Assembly (NCBI RefSeq): GCF_017168235.1
Contig: NZ_JABFAO010000001.1
Span: forward strand, 413,334-477,333
Direction of reading: 5' to 3'
DNA from: Rhodococcus sp. KRD197
GTDB taxonomy: Bacteria > Actinomycetota > Actinomycetes > Mycobacteriales > Mycobacteriaceae
Length of the DNA: 64,000 nucleotides
Below are positions 1 through 9,623 of this stretch, in pieces (positions within the stretch are counted from its first letter, which is position 1; each line of letters begins with the position of its first letter). The notes below the pieces were generated by a model. That model was not told where the DNA came from. It searched no databases and saw only the letters and a program-made list of their open reading frames with translations. The translations under genes were made by a program, and so were the position numbers.

Positions 1-282
1 GCAGGCTCGATCGTTGCTCGGGGCGGCATCGTCGCCGTGCTGCACGAGTCCGCCACCCGAGGGTTTGCGTCCCTCCCGTTCGCGGAGGTGAACGAAGTGA
101 TGCTCGTCGTGGGTCCCGAAGGTGGCATCGACGACAGGGAAATCGCACGTCTGACCGAGGTCGGCGCGACTCCGGTGATGTTGGGGCCCACAGTTCTGCG
201 CACGTCCACGGCCGGGGCTGTGGCCCTCGGGGCGATCGGAGTCCTCACCGATCGTTGGGGGCAGTCGCCGGTCGATCTGTAA
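1..282 (+). CDS. rsmE: 16S rRNA (uracil1498-N3)-methyltransferase, C-terminal part
   Basis: This is the 3' part of a gene that begins before the window; 93 codons are visible, open from base 1. The family methylates U1498 of 16S rRNA in the assembled 30S subunit using S-adenosylmethionine. The visible part carries the two hallmarks of the SPOUT trefoil knot that binds [11 protein letters not shown] (about codons 36-43) and [11 protein letters not shown] followed by VALGAI near the end. The downstream order phoH, ybeY, era is the same as in mycobacteria, where rsmE sits at the same place, which supports the call. It is probably the first visible member of an operon running to about 5 kb. The N-terminal PUA-like domain is outside the window. 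Confidence 0.93.
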   Translation, partial: AGSIVARGGIVAVLHESATRGFASLPFAEVNEVMLVVGPEGGIDDREIARLTEVGATPVMLGPTVLRTSTAGAVALGAIGVLTDRWGQSPVDL

Positions 283-362
283 TTGGAATGCGCTCGCCGG
301 CGAGGGCGTTAAACTTTGGAACAAAAGAACTATCGACACCGAGAGCAGGCCATAGCCACCAC

Positions 363-1409
363 GTGAGTGAACACAGCGAACTTCCCGCCGAACGTGAGGT
401 TCGGTCCAGCATGGAACTGGCACCCGCGGCGGTTCTTCCGCTGCTGGGAGCCTCGGATGAAAATCTGCGCACGTTGGAGCAGGTACTGAGCGCCGACATT
501 CATGTTCGCGGAAACGCCGTGACGTTGAGTGGCAAGGTGGCCGACGTTGCGCTGGCCGAGCGGGTCGTGTCCGAGCTCGCCGCCGTCGTCAAGCGTGCCC
601 AGCCGCTGACACCCGATGCGGTTCGGCGCACTGTGGCAATGCTCACCGAGGGTGTGTCCGAGTCGCCGGCCGAGGTGCTGAGCCTGGACATTCTCTCGCG
701 TCGCGGCAAGACCATTCGTCCGAAAACTCTGAACCAGAAGCGGTACGTCGACGCTATCGACACCAACACCATCGTGTTCGGGATCGGCCCCGCCGGTACC
801 GGGAAGACCTACCTCGCCATGGCCAAGGCGGTTCAGGCGCTCCAGGCCAAACAGGTAAGCCGGATCATCCTGACGCGGCCCGCGGTGGAGGCGGGGGAGC
901 GGCTGGGCTTCCTGCCCGGCACTCTGCACGAGAAGATCGATCCGTATCTCCGGCCGCTGCACGATGCGCTCCACGACATGATGGACGTCGAGGCCATTCC
1001 GAAGCTGATGCAGGCCGGTGTCATCGAGGTGGCACCGCTGGCGTACATGCGCGGCCGCACCCTCAACGATGCCTTCATCATCCTCGACGAAGCCCAGAAC
1101 ACCACTGCCGAACAGATGAAGATGTTCCTCACCAGGCTCGGATTCGGTTCGAAGATCGTGGTGACCGGTGACGTCACTCAGGTCGATCTTCCGGGCGGCT
1201 CGAGGTCCGGGCTGCGCGCTGCAAGCGAGATCCTCGACGATGTGGATGATATCCATTTCGCGCACTTGACCAGCAGTGACGTGGTGCGCCACCGGTTGGT
1301 ATCGGAGATCGTCGATGCCTACGAGCGGTTCGAGTCCTCCCGAGAGACCGACGTGTCCGTCGGCAATCGCGCGCAGCGACGCTCCGGCCCGCGCTCGGCC
1401 CGTCGATAG
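363..1409 (+). CDS. phoH: PhoH-like ATPase
   Basis: A 348-residue PhoH family protein, a cytoplasmic P-loop NTPase whose relatives act on RNA together with YbeY. The Walker A motif GPAGTGKT is at residues 142-149 and the Walker B region FIILDEAQN at about 238-246; the N-terminal 100 residues are the small domain typical of actinobacterial PhoH1. Length matches the mycobacterial protein (about 350). The frame is open further upstream to 255, but the GTG at 363 (start SEHSELPAE) matches the family start; ATG at 411 is a second choice. It lies 80 bp after rsmE and 67 bp before ybeY, in the conserved RNA-processing operon. The exact biochemical role is not established for this branch of the family. 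Confidence 0.93.
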   Translation: MSEHSELPAEREVRSSMELAPAAVLPLLGASDENLRTLEQVLSADIHVRGNAVTLSGKVADVALAERVVSELAAVVKRAQPLTPDAVRRTVAMLTEGVSESPAEVLSLDILSRRGKTIRPKTLNQKRYVDAIDTNTIVFGIGPAGTGKTYLAMAKAVQALQAKQVSRIILTRPAVEAGERLGFLPGTLHEKIDPYLRPLHDALHDMMDVEAIPKLMQAGVIEVAPLAYMRGRTLNDAFIILDEAQNTTAEQMKMFLTRLGFGSKIVVTGDVTQVDLPGGSRSGLRAASEILDDVDDIHFAHLTSSDVVRHRLVSEIVDAYERFESSRETDVSVGNRAQRRSGPRSARR

Positions 1410-1476
1410 AATTTCCGCCGAACAGTCAAGGGCGATCTGCCAAGCCGCGCAAGAACCGAGAGAGAACGAGCAACAG

Positions 1477-2019
1477 ATGAGTATCGAGGTGTCCAACGAA
1501 TCAGGGATGGACGTCTCCGAGTCGGAATTGGTGAGCGTAGCCAGATTCGCGATTGCGAGCATGGACGTGCACCCCGCGGCGGAGCTGTCGATGGTGCTGG
1601 TCGACTCCTCCACCATGGCCGATCTGCACATGCGATGGATGGATCTGCCGGGCCCGACAGACGTGATGTCGTTCCCGATGGACGAGCTCGAACCCGGAGG
1701 TCGACCGGACGCGCCGGAGCCTGGGCCAGCGATGCTCGGTGACATCGTGCTGTGTCCGTCGTTCGCGGCGGATCAAGCCGCCGCCGCCGGTCATCCGCTC
1801 GAACAGGAACTGGCGCTGCTGACCGTGCACGGTGTGCTGCACCTGCTCGGCTACGACCACGCCGAGCCGGACGAAGAGAAGGAAATGTTCGCCCTGCAGA
1901 ATCGCATCCTCGAGGAGTGGTACGAGGAACTGCGCCGCGCCGAGGAAGCGGAGCTTCAGGCTGCGCGCGACAACCGTTTGCTCGGCAAGACAGGATTCGC
2001 CCGAGGCACCGACCTGTGA
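1477..2019 (+). CDS. ybeY: Endoribonuclease YbeY (rRNA maturation)
   Basis: A 180-residue single-strand-specific metallo-endoribonuclease involved in 16S rRNA 3'-end maturation and 70S quality control in the cytoplasm. The zinc site H118-x3-H122-x5-H128 is intact within the segment [11 protein letters not shown]. The start at ATG 1477 follows a purine-rich stretch (GAGAGAACGAG) and matches the family N-terminus; the longer frame upstream overlaps phoH and is not needed. The gene ends TGA at 2017-2019 inside GTGA, an overlap that normally couples ybeY to a following CorC/HlyC-type membrane gene in related genomes; here that gene is absent and era follows after 72 bp. Confidence 0.95.
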   Translation: MSIEVSNESGMDVSESELVSVARFAIASMDVHPAAELSMVLVDSSTMADLHMRWMDLPGPTDVMSFPMDELEPGGRPDAPEPGPAMLGDIVLCPSFAADQAAAAGHPLEQELALLTVHGVLHLLGYDHAEPDEEKEMFALQNRILEEWYEELRRAEEAELQAARDNRLLGKTGFARGTDL

Positions 2020-2091
2020 CGCGTGAGCGCGCGGGCACATCGAAGACAACGATCCCGGCGCGGCGCGGCGGGAAGAGCTGGGAGGTACTCG

Positions 2092-3006
2092 GTGCCTGAA
2101 TCGAGTGACGAGAACTTCAGATCCGGATTCATCTGCTTCGTGGGTCGACCGAACACCGGAAAGTCGACGCTGACCAATGCGCTGGTCGGAGCCAAGATCG
2201 CGATCACGTCCTCGCGGCCGCAGACGACACGGCACACCATCCGCGGCATCGTCCACCGCGAGAACGCGCAACTGATTCTCGTGGACACCCCGGGACTGCA
2301 CCGCCCGAGGACGCTGCTCGGTCAGCGGCTCAACGACCTCGTCCAGGACACCTATTCCGAGGTCGACATCATCGGGTTGTGCATCCCAGCGGACGAGAAG
2401 ATCGGCCCCGGGGATCGGTGGATTCTCGAGCAGGTGCGCCACATTGCCCCCAAGACCACGTTGATCGGCATCGTCACCAAGATCGACAAGGTCAAGAAGG
2501 AACGCGTGGTGCAGCAGCTCATGGCACTGTCGAAGCTTCTCGGGGACGACTGCCACGTCATTCCCGTATCCGCAGAATCCGGGGAGCAGGTGGAAAAGCT
2601 CGTCGATCTGTTTGCCTCCGAACTGCCACCCGGGCCTGCGTTCTACCCGGACGGCGAGCTCACCGACGAACCCGAAGAGATCCTGATGGCCGAGCTCATT
2701 CGCGAGGCCGCACTCGAAGGGGTGCGAGACGAACTCCCGCACTCGCTCGCCGTCGTCATCGAGGAAATCACCCCCCGCGAGGGCCACGACAACATGCTCG
2801 ATGTGCACGCCATTCTGTACGTCGAACGGTCCAGCCAGAAGGCGATCATCATCGGCAAGGGAGGGTCCCGGCTCAAGGAAGTGGGTACCGCCTCACGACT
2901 GCAGATCGAGAAGCTGCTGGGCACCAGGATCTACCTCGACCTGCACGTCAAGATCGCCAAGGACTGGCAGACCGATCCCAAGCAGATGGGCAAGCTCGGT
3001 TTCTGA
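2092..3006 (+). CDS. era: GTPase Era
   Basis: A 304-residue small GTPase that binds the 3' end of 16S rRNA and assists 30S assembly. The G1 motif GRPNTGKS is at residues 18-25, G3 DTPG at 65-68, and the G4 position reads TKID (129-132), as in mycobacterial homologues, instead of the common NKxD. The C-terminal KH RNA-binding domain contains the IIIGKGG signature about 30 residues before the end region. The GTG start at 2092 is chosen because GGGAGG stands 6 nt upstream and because homologues start here; the frame is open upstream to 2023. Its neighbours ybeY and recO make an RNA-processing and repair operon. Confidence 0.95.
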   Translation: MPESSDENFRSGFICFVGRPNTGKSTLTNALVGAKIAITSSRPQTTRHTIRGIVHRENAQLILVDTPGLHRPRTLLGQRLNDLVQDTYSEVDIIGLCIPADEKIGPGDRWILEQVRHIAPKTTLIGIVTKIDKVKKERVVQQLMALSKLLGDDCHVIPVSAESGEQVEKLVDLFASELPPGPAFYPDGELTDEPEEILMAELIREAALEGVRDELPHSLAVVIEEITPREGHDNMLDVHAILYVERSSQKAIIIGKGGSRLKEVGTASRLQIEKLLGTRIYLDLHVKIAKDWQTDPKQMGKLGF

Positions 3007-3063
3007 CGTGCACGCCCGTGTGGTGGGCCGGTGCCGGGGCCACGACGTGGAAGACTGGACCGG

Positions 3064-3888
3064 GTGAGGCTCTACCGGGACAACGCAGTGGTGCTGCGCC
3101 AGCACAAGCTGGGCGAGGCCGATCGCATCGTCACGCTGTTGACCCGGGACAACGGCATCGTCCGCGCCGTCGCAAAAGGGGTACGCCGCACCAAATCGAA
3201 GTTCGGTGCTCGGCTCGAACCCTTCGCGCACATCGATGTTCTGCTCTATCCGGGGCGCAACCTCGACATCATCACTCAGGTGCACACGATCGATGCCTTC
3301 GGCGGCGACATCGTGACCGACTACGGCTGCTACACCACCGGGTGCGCCGTTCTCGAGACATCGGAACGGCTCGCGGGCGAGGAGCACGCGCCGGCCCGTC
3401 GCCTGCATCAACTGACGGTCGGTGCTCTGCGTGCACTGGGCGAGCGAACTCGACCTCCCGAACTGGTTCTCGACGCCTTCCTGCTGCGTGCGATGGGCTT
3501 TTCCGGCTGGGCGCCGGCACTGACCGAGTGCGCACGCTGCGCGGCACCCGGACCACACCGAGCGTTCCATGTCGCGGCGGGCGGATCGGTCTGTGTGCAT
3601 TGCCGGCCGCCGGGTTCGGCCACGCCGATGGCAGGTGTTCTCGATCTGATGATCGCGCTCGAGCGTGGTGAGTGGGCGTTCACGGAGACGACATCGACGC
3701 TGGTGCGAAATCAGACGAGCGGCCTCGTCGCCGCTCATCTGCAGTGGCACCTCGAGCGACAACTCCGCACACTCCCGCTGATCGAGCGCGCCAAGCCGCA
3801 CGAGGGCAAGCCTGCTTCCGTCCTCGAAGGCGTCGTCGGGCAGGATGAAGAACGTGATTCGACGACGCGAACCGCGCACCCAGCCTGA
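3064..3888 (+). CDS. recO: DNA repair protein RecO
   Basis: A 274-residue recombination mediator that anneals ssDNA and, with RecR, loads RecA onto SSB-coated DNA (RecF pathway). The N-terminal OB fold begins [20 protein letters not shown], almost identical to mycobacterial RecO. A C4 zinc site is visible as CARC and CVHC about 22 residues apart in the second half. The GTG at 3064 reproduces the known family start (MRLYRD), so the open frame back to 3031 is not used. The 3' end overlaps the start of uppS by about 44 nt (or 35 nt if uppS starts at GTG 3854), implying co-translation. Confidence 0.94.
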   Translation: MRLYRDNAVVLRQHKLGEADRIVTLLTRDNGIVRAVAKGVRRTKSKFGARLEPFAHIDVLLYPGRNLDIITQVHTIDAFGGDIVTDYGCYTTGCAVLETSERLAGEEHAPARRLHQLTVGALRALGERTRPPELVLDAFLLRAMGFSGWAPALTECARCAAPGPHRAFHVAAGGSVCVHCRPPGSATPMAGVLDLMIALERGEWAFTETTSTLVRNQTSGLVAAHLQWHLERQLRTLPLIERAKPHEGKPASVLEGVVGQDEERDSTTRTAHPA

Positions 3889-4663
3889 AGAAGGGGCGAC
3901 CGTACGTCCTCCCGATCCACATCCGTCGGGTGCTCGTCCGCCGATCCTGCAACCGGAACTGATCCCGCGTCACGTCGCGTTGGTGATGGATGGCAACGGG
4001 CGCTGGGCTCAGGACCGTGGCCTGCCGCGCACGGCCGGGCACGAACGCGGCGAGGCGGTCCTCATGGACACCGTTTGCGGGTGCATCGACATCGGCGTGA
4101 AGTGGTTGTCCGCGTATGCCTTCTCTACCGAGAATTGGAAGCGCAGTCCCGATGAGGTCAAGTTCCTGATGGGCTTCAACAGGGATGTCATCCGTCGTCG
4201 TCGAGACGAAATGAACGAGATGGGCGTGCGTGTTCGGTGGGCGGGGCGTCGGCCGCGGTTGTGGCGCAGTGTCATCAAGGAGCTCGAGGTCGCCGAGGAG
4301 TTGACGAAGAAGAACACCGTCATGACCCTGACGATGTGTGTCAACTACGGTGGCCGCGCGGAAATCGCCGACGCGACCAAGGAAATCGCTCGTCTGGCAG
4401 CTGCCGGCAAGCTCGATCCGGAGAAGATCACCGAGGCGACCGTCGCGAAATATCTCGACGAGGCGGACATGCCCGATGTCGACCTGTTCCTGCGTCCGTC
4501 GGGGGAGCAGCGGACGTCGAACTTCCTACTGTGGCAATCGGCGTACGCGGAGTTCGTATTTCAGAAGAAGCTTTTTCCGGACTTCGACCGCCGGGACCTG
4601 TGGGAAGCATGCGTCGAATACGCCTCGCGAGACCGCAGATTCGGTGGAGTCAAGTATGAGTGA
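3845..4663 (+). CDS. uppS: Long-chain polyprenyl (decaprenyl) diphosphate synthase
   Basis: A 272-residue cis-prenyltransferase. It adds isopentenyl units to an allylic diphosphate to make the decaprenyl/undecaprenyl carrier used for peptidoglycan, arabinogalactan and lipoarabinomannan. Motif VMDGNGRWA with the catalytic Asp is at about residues 47-55; the [10 protein letters not shown] and [15 protein letters not shown] motifs follow. The N-terminus carries a proline-rich extension of about 40 residues, usual for the actinobacterial long-chain enzymes. Start ATG 3845 lies inside recO; GTG 3854 with an AGGA-rich stretch upstream is an alternative that changes only three residues. It overlaps the next gene by 8 nt. 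Confidence 0.95.
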   Translation: MKNVIRRREPRTQPEEGATVRPPDPHPSGARPPILQPELIPRHVALVMDGNGRWAQDRGLPRTAGHERGEAVLMDTVCGCIDIGVKWLSAYAFSTENWKRSPDEVKFLMGFNRDVIRRRRDEMNEMGVRVRWAGRRPRLWRSVIKELEVAEELTKKNTVMTLTMCVNYGGRAEIADATKEIARLAAAGKLDPEKITEATVAKYLDEADMPDVDLFLRPSGEQRTSNFLLWQSAYAEFVFQKKLFPDFDRRDLWEACVEYASRDRRFGGVKYE

Positions 4664-5051
4664 GCAGATGTCGTTGCAGTCTCGAGCAGAGGTCGCGCTG
4701 TCACAGTTCGCGACCGTCGCAGTGGGAGAAGAAGGTTCGCTCGGCTTCGACTACGCCGGCGCGCTGTGCTCGCTGCGATCGTTGGAACTTTCACCCGGTT
4801 TGGAAGTGCTGTCCCTGACGGCAGTGCTTGCCTGGGATCGCCCGCTCAAGGCGTCGTTGCACAAGAAGGTCGCCGACCGAAACGCAGAGTCCCAGTTCGG
4901 GTCCATCTCGATCAACGTGCACGAGAAGATGGCCGACGTGTTGCTGCGCTACATATTTCCTGCCAGCGGCTTGGACGACGAAGCTCTGATGACGATGCTG
5001 GTACTCGTCCTCGGCGGCGTGGAGAAAGCCCGCGAGAATCTGCTGCCCTGA
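4656..5051 (+). CDS. Conserved hypothetical protein of the uppS-zur locus
   Basis: A 131-residue soluble protein with no signal peptide or membrane segment. It starts [18 protein letters not shown] and is rich in leucine and valine in its second half. A protein of similar size occupies the same position between uppS and furB in mycobacteria (Rv2360c position), so this is the likely orthologue; its function is unknown to me. The ATG at 4656 overlaps the last 8 nt of uppS, so the two are almost certainly one transcript. It ends 17 bp before the convergent zur gene. Confidence 0.8.
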   Translation: MSEQMSLQSRAEVALSQFATVAVGEEGSLGFDYAGALCSLRSLELSPGLEVLSLTAVLAWDRPLKASLHKKVADRNAESQFGSISINVHEKMADVLLRYIFPASGLDDEALMTMLVLVLGGVEKARENLLP

Positions 5052-5067
5052 TCCGAGCGCGGCGGGC

Positions 5068-5505
5068 TCAGTCTGTCTTGCACTCGCTGCAGGTGCCGAA
5101 GATTTCGATGGTGTGGCTGACGTCGGTGAACTTGTTTTCCTCGGCGACGCTCTGTGACCACTGCTCGACCGTCGGGCCCTCGACCTCGACGGTGTAGCCG
5201 CAGTCTCGACACACCAGGTGATGGTGGTGGCCGGTCGAGCAACGCCGGTAGACGGACTCGCCGGTATCGATGCGTAGGACGTCGACGGTGCCTGCGTCGG
5301 CGAGGGTCTGCAGGGTGCGGTAGACGGTGGTCAGGCCGATGCCCTCACCACGTTTGCGCAACTCGTCGTGCAGATCCTGTGCGGAGCGGAACTCCTCGAT
5401 GTCGTCGAGCAGATCGGAGATCGCGCTGCGCTGCTTGGTCGCACGAACGCCGACGGCGACGGGCTTGCGAGATCTGGTGGTTTCGGTCGACGACTTCTCG
5501 GGCAC
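5068..5505 (-). CDS. zur: Zinc uptake regulator Zur (FurB)
   Basis: A 145-residue Fur-family repressor. The N-terminal winged helix includes the recognition region TTVYRTLQTLADAG (about 58-71); the metal-binding half has the HHHH cluster and two CxxC pairs (CRDC and CSEC) that hold structural zinc. Zinc-bound Zur represses zinc import and alternative ribosomal protein genes. The start is GTG at 5505. It lies 5 nt after the stop of the ArsR gene, so both are read from the ArsR promoter, as in the mycobacterial smtB-furB operon. In that system the ArsR protein represses the operon and zinc relieves it, so Zur is made when zinc is high. Confidence 0.93.
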   Translation of the reverse strand: MPEKSSTETTRSRKPVAVGVRATKQRSAISDLLDDIEEFRSAQDLHDELRKRGEGIGLTTVYRTLQTLADAGTVDVLRIDTGESVYRRCSTGHHHHLVCRDCGYTVEVEGPTVEQWSQSVAEENKFTDVSHTIEIFGTCSECKTD

Positions 5506-5510
5506 TGACT

Positions 5511-5915
5511 TCAGCCTTCCTCTGCGTGGGCGACCGCGTCGATGACGATGTGAGCGAGATGATCGTCGACGAGGCGGTACAGAACTTCCCGGCCGTTGCG
5601 CTCGCCCTGGACGACCCCCGCTGACTTGAGCACCCGAAGATGCTGGCTGATCAGCGGCTGGGTGACGCCGAGCGCGCCCACCAGCTCGTGCACGCAGCGT
5701 TCGGATTCGCGAAGCTGAAGCACTATCGCGATGCGAACCGGGGCAGCGAGCGCGCGCAGGATGTCACCGGCGGCGGTGAGAGTTTCCTTGGGCGGAACGG
5801 GAGCGGGCGGTGCCGACACGAACGGATCACGTGCGTGTTCGGAGTCGCTGGACAGGGTGTGACTGTCGTGAGTGTCCTCGCCGACAGGGGAAGGGTCTGT
5901 CTCCAAAATTGCCAC
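5511..5915 (-). CDS. ArsR/SmtB-family zinc-responsive repressor
   Basis: A 134-residue winged-helix repressor of the SmtB/ArsR type, orthologous by position and sequence to mycobacterial Rv2358. The DNA-reading region is [19 protein letters not shown]; the N-terminal 40 residues are acidic and poorly conserved. The GTG at 5915 is chosen because AAGGAGA lies 5 nt upstream; the frame is open to 6017, but the added residues are not family-like and run through a palindromic operator. The C-terminal helix holds the Asp/His residues ([17 protein letters not shown]) where SmtB-type alpha5 zinc ligands sit. It is followed immediately by zur and is divergent from glyS. Confidence 0.9.
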   Translation of the reverse strand: MAILETDPSPVGEDTHDSHTLSSDSEHARDPFVSAPPAPVPPKETLTAAGDILRALAAPVRIAIVLQLRESERCVHELVGALGVTQPLISQHLRVLKSAGVVQGERNGREVLYRLVDDHLAHIVIDAVAHAEEG

Positions 5916-5991
5916 AGAGTTCTCCTTCGATTCGGCGCTCGGTGCCTGCCCCACAGTAGTCCAGCGACTGTTAATGCAAACCACTTCCATT

Positions 5992-6017
5992 TTGATATGC
6001 ATGGCTGTGCATGTCAA
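5992..6017. promoter_or_regulatory. Candidate ArsR/SmtB operator, 10-6-10 inverted repeat
   Basis: TTGATATGCA, six bases, TGCATGTCAA: 9 of 10 positions pair. It sits 77 bp upstream of the chosen ArsR start and about 100 bp upstream of glyS. SmtB-type repressors recognise AT-rich inverted repeats of similar geometry, so autoregulation of the ArsR-zur operon is the natural reading. A possible glyS -10 (TAGGCT) is at 6056-6061. Confidence 0.6.
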
Positions 6018-6120
6018 CCGAGCGGAGGGTGTTCGGAGAAACGGGCCGCGCCCGATAGGCTACCGGTGGCATCTGCCCGCACCTGTCCTCGAACAAAACA
6101 CCAGATGGAGAGCTCCGCCA

Positions 6121-7506
6121 GTGGCACCCAAGTCCAAAGTCGAAACCGTCGCCAACCTCGCCAAGCGTCGAGGGCTCGTGTACCCCTGCGGCGAGATCTA
6201 CGGCGGTACCAAGTCGGCCTGGGACTACGGCCCGCTGGGCGTCGAACTCAAGGAGAACATCAAGAAGCAGTGGTGGCGCAACATGGTCACCACCCGCGAG
6301 GACACCGTCGGACTCGACTCCTCGGTCATCCTCCCGCGCCAGGTGTGGGAGGCCTCGGGCCACGTCGAAACCTTCAGTGACCCGCTCGTCGAATCGCTCA
6401 TCACGCACAAGCGCTACCGCGCCGATCACCTCATCGAGGCGTACGAGGAAAAGCACGGTCGCCCGCCCGAGAACGGCCTGGCCGATATCCGCGATCCCGA
6501 AACCGGTGATCCGGGCCAGTGGACCGAGCCCCGCGCTTTCTCCGGGCTGCTCAAGACCTTCCTCGGACCGGTGGACAACGAGGAGGGCCTGCATTACCTG
6601 CGGCCCGAGACAGCGCAGGGCATCTTCGTCAACTTCGCCAACGTCCTGACCACCTCGCGCAAGAAGCCGCCGTTCGGCATCGGTCAGATCGGCAAGAGCT
6701 TCCGCAACGAGATCACCCCCGGAAACTTCATCTTCCGCACCCGTGAGTTCGAGCAGATGGAGATGGAATTCTTCGTCAAGCCCGGCGAGGACGACGAGTG
6801 GCACCAGTACTGGATCGACTACCGGATGAAGTGGTACACCGATCTCGGTATCGATCCCGAGAACCTGCGGCTCTACGAGCACGCGCCGGAGAAGCTCTCG
6901 CACTACTCCAAGCGGACCGTCGACATCGAATACCGCTTCCGGTTCCAGGGCAGCGAGTGGGGCGAGCTCGAAGGCGTCGCCAACCGCACCGATTACGACC
7001 TCACGGTGCACTCCAAGGCGTCGGGCCAGGACCTGAGCTACTACGAGCAGGCCACCGACACCCGCTACACCCCGTATGTCATCGAGCCCGCTGCCGGTCT
7101 CACGCGCTCGCTCATGGCGTTCCTCGTCGACGCGTACACCGAGGACGAGGCACCGAATGCCAAGGGTGGCGTGGACAAGCGCGTCGTACTCAAGCTGGAC
7201 CGTCGACTTGCGCCGGTGAAGGTGGCCGTGCTGCCACTCTCGCGCAACGCCGATCTGACACCGAAGGCCAAGGATCTCGCGCAGCAGCTGCGGCAGTACT
7301 GGAACGTCGAATTCGACGACGCCGGAGCCATCGGCCGCCGATACCGTCGCCAGGACGAGATCGGCACCCCGTTCTGCATCACGGTCGACTTCGACACCCT
7401 CGACGACCAGGCCGTCACGATCCGTGAGCGCGACAGCATGGCGCAGGAGCGCGTCGCGCTCGATCAGGTCGAGGGTTACCTCGCGACCAGGCTGCTCGGC
7501 GCCTGA
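6121..7506 (+). CDS. glyS: Glycyl-tRNA synthetase (class II, dimeric)
   Basis: A 461-residue class II aminoacyl-tRNA synthetase of the alpha2 type that charges tRNA-Gly in the cytoplasm. Visible landmarks are the N-terminal [21 protein letters not shown], motif 2 ([25 protein letters not shown] region), and motif 3 ([13 protein letters not shown]); the C-terminal anticodon-binding domain starts at about residue 365 ([11 protein letters not shown]). The GTG at 6121 fits the family length (mycobacterial protein 463 residues); the frame is open far upstream but those residues do not look like protein. It is divergent from the zinc-sensing ArsR-zur operon, the same arrangement as in mycobacteria. 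Confidence 0.96.
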   Translation: MAPKSKVETVANLAKRRGLVYPCGEIYGGTKSAWDYGPLGVELKENIKKQWWRNMVTTREDTVGLDSSVILPRQVWEASGHVETFSDPLVESLITHKRYRADHLIEAYEEKHGRPPENGLADIRDPETGDPGQWTEPRAFSGLLKTFLGPVDNEEGLHYLRPETAQGIFVNFANVLTTSRKKPPFGIGQIGKSFRNEITPGNFIFRTREFEQMEMEFFVKPGEDDEWHQYWIDYRMKWYTDLGIDPENLRLYEHAPEKLSHYSKRTVDIEYRFRFQGSEWGELEGVANRTDYDLTVHSKASGQDLSYYEQATDTRYTPYVIEPAAGLTRSLMAFLVDAYTEDEAPNAKGGVDKRVVLKLDRRLAPVKVAVLPLSRNADLTPKAKDLAQQLRQYWNVEFDDAGAIGRRYRRQDEIGTPFCITVDFDTLDDQAVTIRERDSMAQERVALDQVEGYLATRLLGA

Positions 7507-7515
7507 CCTTCACAC

Positions 7516-7567
7516 CTGCCCGTGTGTGCATGGTTACCGCCGAACGTAACCATGCACACACGGGGCA
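7516..7567. terminator. Bidirectional terminator between glyS and the TPM-domain gene
   Basis: A perfect 19-bp inverted repeat (7519-7537 with 7546-7564) around an 8-nt loop, extended by three more pairs with a one-base bulge. It lies between convergent genes and should stop transcription from both. There is no long U tract, as is common for terminators in this group. Confidence 0.85.
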
Positions 7568-7572
7568 GTGGG

Positions 7573-9609
7573 TCAGAACCGGCCCCCTCCGCCTCCGAAA
7601 CCTCCGCCTCCGCCGAATCCTCCGCCGCCGCCACCGAAGCCGCCGCTGAATCCTCCGCCACCGAAGCCGCCACCGCTGCTGCCGCCGCCGCGGAGGACGC
7701 TGTTGATGAGGATTCCACCGAGCACGGCCCCCGCGATGTTCCCGCCGCCACTGCCGCCGCGCGGGCGGTGACGGTCCTCCCAATCTCGGACGTCGGCCTG
7801 GGCGAGCTGCGTTGCACGCGTGGCCAGCTGCGCCGCCGCGTGGGCATGCTTGAGCGCCTCGTCGGAGTTCTCGTCCTCGAGCTGCAGCGCAGCCGCGAGA
7901 TGACGCTCGGCCTCGGCGAGACGCGTTCGAGCCTGCGCCCCCACTCCGCCGCGTCGCGTCGAAATGTAGTCCGCGGCTGCGGTGATCTGAGCCTGAGCCG
8001 CAGCGATGTCACGGGCCAGGCGTGCAAGCAACCGGTCCTCCGCGACTTTGTCTGCGGAGGCGTCGGCCATGACCCGCTCGAGTTCCGCATCCGCGGCGGC
8101 GAGCTCGTTGTAGCTGCCGAGAGGGTCGGATTTCTGTGCCGCTTCGGCGTTCTTCATTGCTGCTATGGCGGCGTTCTTGGCGGCTTCGAGTTCGGCGCCG
8201 CCGTGCTCGGCGAGGGAACGCGCCTCCTCGATGTCGCGGCGCACGTCCGCGATCGCCTCGGGGAGGGTGGCGATCGCGTGCCGGATGTCGTCGCGTGCAT
8301 GATCGACTCCATCCAGCAGCGCCTTCGCCTGCTCGACGGCTCGTTCCGCGGTGCGGATCGTCGCGACGGCCGGGCCCTGCTTACCTGGAGGGAGGGCGGC
8401 GGCCTTGCGTCCGGCCGCGATGTTCTCCTCGGCAAGTTCCAGGCTTTCACGTGCCATGGAAACGTTCTCCGCGATCGAATGAAGCACAGCTGCCGCGAAC
8501 TCGGACTCCAGCTCGGTGAGCGTGTCCGCGGACTGAGGAATACGCACGTTGAGTTCCACGACGGCCCTGGTCAGCTCGTCGAGGTGTGCATCGGCGTTGA
8601 CGACCAGATCTCGCAGGCTCTCGAATTCTTCGACGCGCGAATCGAGTTCGCGGTCTGCCTGTCCACACGAGGTGATGATCTCGATGAGCATTGCGCGCTG
8701 CTGATCAGGAGTCTCCGGGATCGCGTCGTCGAGACGCTGCCGAATCTCGAAGGCCGATGCCAGCGCCTTCTTGGCGTTGTCGTACGCCGTGATGAACGGT
8801 GCAGCCGCGGAATCGCCGAACTCGTCTCGCGCGAGCGTGAGCTCCTCGGCGCTGGCACGCACCGCATTGTCGGTCTCGACGAGTATCTCCTTGGCGCGGG
8901 TATCGAGTACGTCGTTGGGGAAGCTGGCCAGTGCCACCGGATCGCTCGGGTCGATCTTGGCCACCGCGTCGACCTCTGCGGCGATACGTGCTTTCTTTCG
9001 CCTGGAGGAGTAGAGAACGGCACCGCCGCCGGCCACTGCGAGCGCACCGACTCCGATCAACAGAGGAGCCGAGGAACCGCCACCGCTGGAGGAGTAGGCC
9101 TCTTCGAGGGCGACGGCAGCGGCGATGGCTGCGCCGGACCAATCCTCCTCGCGCAGAGCGGGTTCGACGTCGTTGACTCGAATGTTCTCCTGCTCGCTCG
9201 CGGAGACCTGGGACAGTGAGGTGTTGACGCCGAGGTAGTACGCCCGATCCACCGTCGCCACCGCGAGGAGCACGTCGCGAGGCCCGAAGTCACTCGCCCC
9301 GGCAGTGCTCTCTGCCCACTGCTCGGAGGACATCCCGTCGAAGTCGGCAACATAGGTCACCCACAACCGAAGCTGGCTGCTGTCGTACAGGTCGTCGATC
9401 GACGCTTCGACGTCCGCGCGGCCACCCGCGTCGAGGGCCTGCACGGTGTCGGTGATCTCCGTTGCCAAGCGAGACGGTGGCTCGGCCGACGCCGTTCCCG
9501 CAGCACCCAGGAGCACTGCGAACCCGAGTAGCGAGCCGAGAGCGATCGATGCCAGAAGGCGCCGAAACGGGGGGTGAATGGATCCGGGCTGTGCGTGTTC
9601 GACTGCCAT
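7573..9609 (-). CDS. Secreted/membrane TPM-domain protein with coiled coil and glycine-rich tail
   Basis: A 678-residue protein. Residues 17-42 form a signal peptide ending ASA; a TPM domain follows (about 45-175, including RLWVTYVADFDG and DVLLAVATVDRAYYLGV), then one membrane segment (about 185-207), a long charged alpha-helical region rich in Ala/Glu (about 215-610) that should form coiled coil, and a C-terminal tail made of GGGFGGG-type repeats (last 45 residues). A mycobacterial protein of the same plan (Rv2345) lies next to dgt and dnaG, so it is a conserved cell-envelope gene. The ATG at 9609 is chosen because it sits 8 nt after a -10 box. Function unknown; a surface scaffold or envelope-quality role is inference only. 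Confidence 0.85.
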   Translation of the reverse strand: MAVEHAQPGSIHPPFRRLLASIALGSLLGFAVLLGAAGTASAEPPSRLATEITDTVQALDAGGRADVEASIDDLYDSSQLRLWVTYVADFDGMSSEQWAESTAGASDFGPRDVLLAVATVDRAYYLGVNTSLSQVSASEQENIRVNDVEPALREEDWSGAAIAAAVALEEAYSSSGGGSSAPLLIGVGALAVAGGGAVLYSSRRKKARIAAEVDAVAKIDPSDPVALASFPNDVLDTRAKEILVETDNAVRASAEELTLARDEFGDSAAAPFITAYDNAKKALASAFEIRQRLDDAIPETPDQQRAMLIEIITSCGQADRELDSRVEEFESLRDLVVNADAHLDELTRAVVELNVRIPQSADTLTELESEFAAAVLHSIAENVSMARESLELAEENIAAGRKAAALPPGKQGPAVATIRTAERAVEQAKALLDGVDHARDDIRHAIATLPEAIADVRRDIEEARSLAEHGGAELEAAKNAAIAAMKNAEAAQKSDPLGSYNELAAADAELERVMADASADKVAEDRLLARLARDIAAAQAQITAAADYISTRRGGVGAQARTRLAEAERHLAAALQLEDENSDEALKHAHAAAQLATRATQLAQADVRDWEDRHRPRGGSGGGNIAGAVLGGILINSVLRGGGSSGGGFGGGGFSGGFGGGGGGFGGGGGFGGGGGRF

Positions 9610-9617
9610 GAATACTG

Positions 9618-9623
9618 AATCTA
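9618..9623 (-). promoter_or_regulatory. -10 box for the TPM-domain gene, probably leaderless
   Basis: TAGATT on the minus strand ends 8 nt before the ATG at 9609, so transcription would start at or within a base or two of the start codon. No ribosome-binding site is visible, in line with a leaderless message. Confidence 0.5.
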
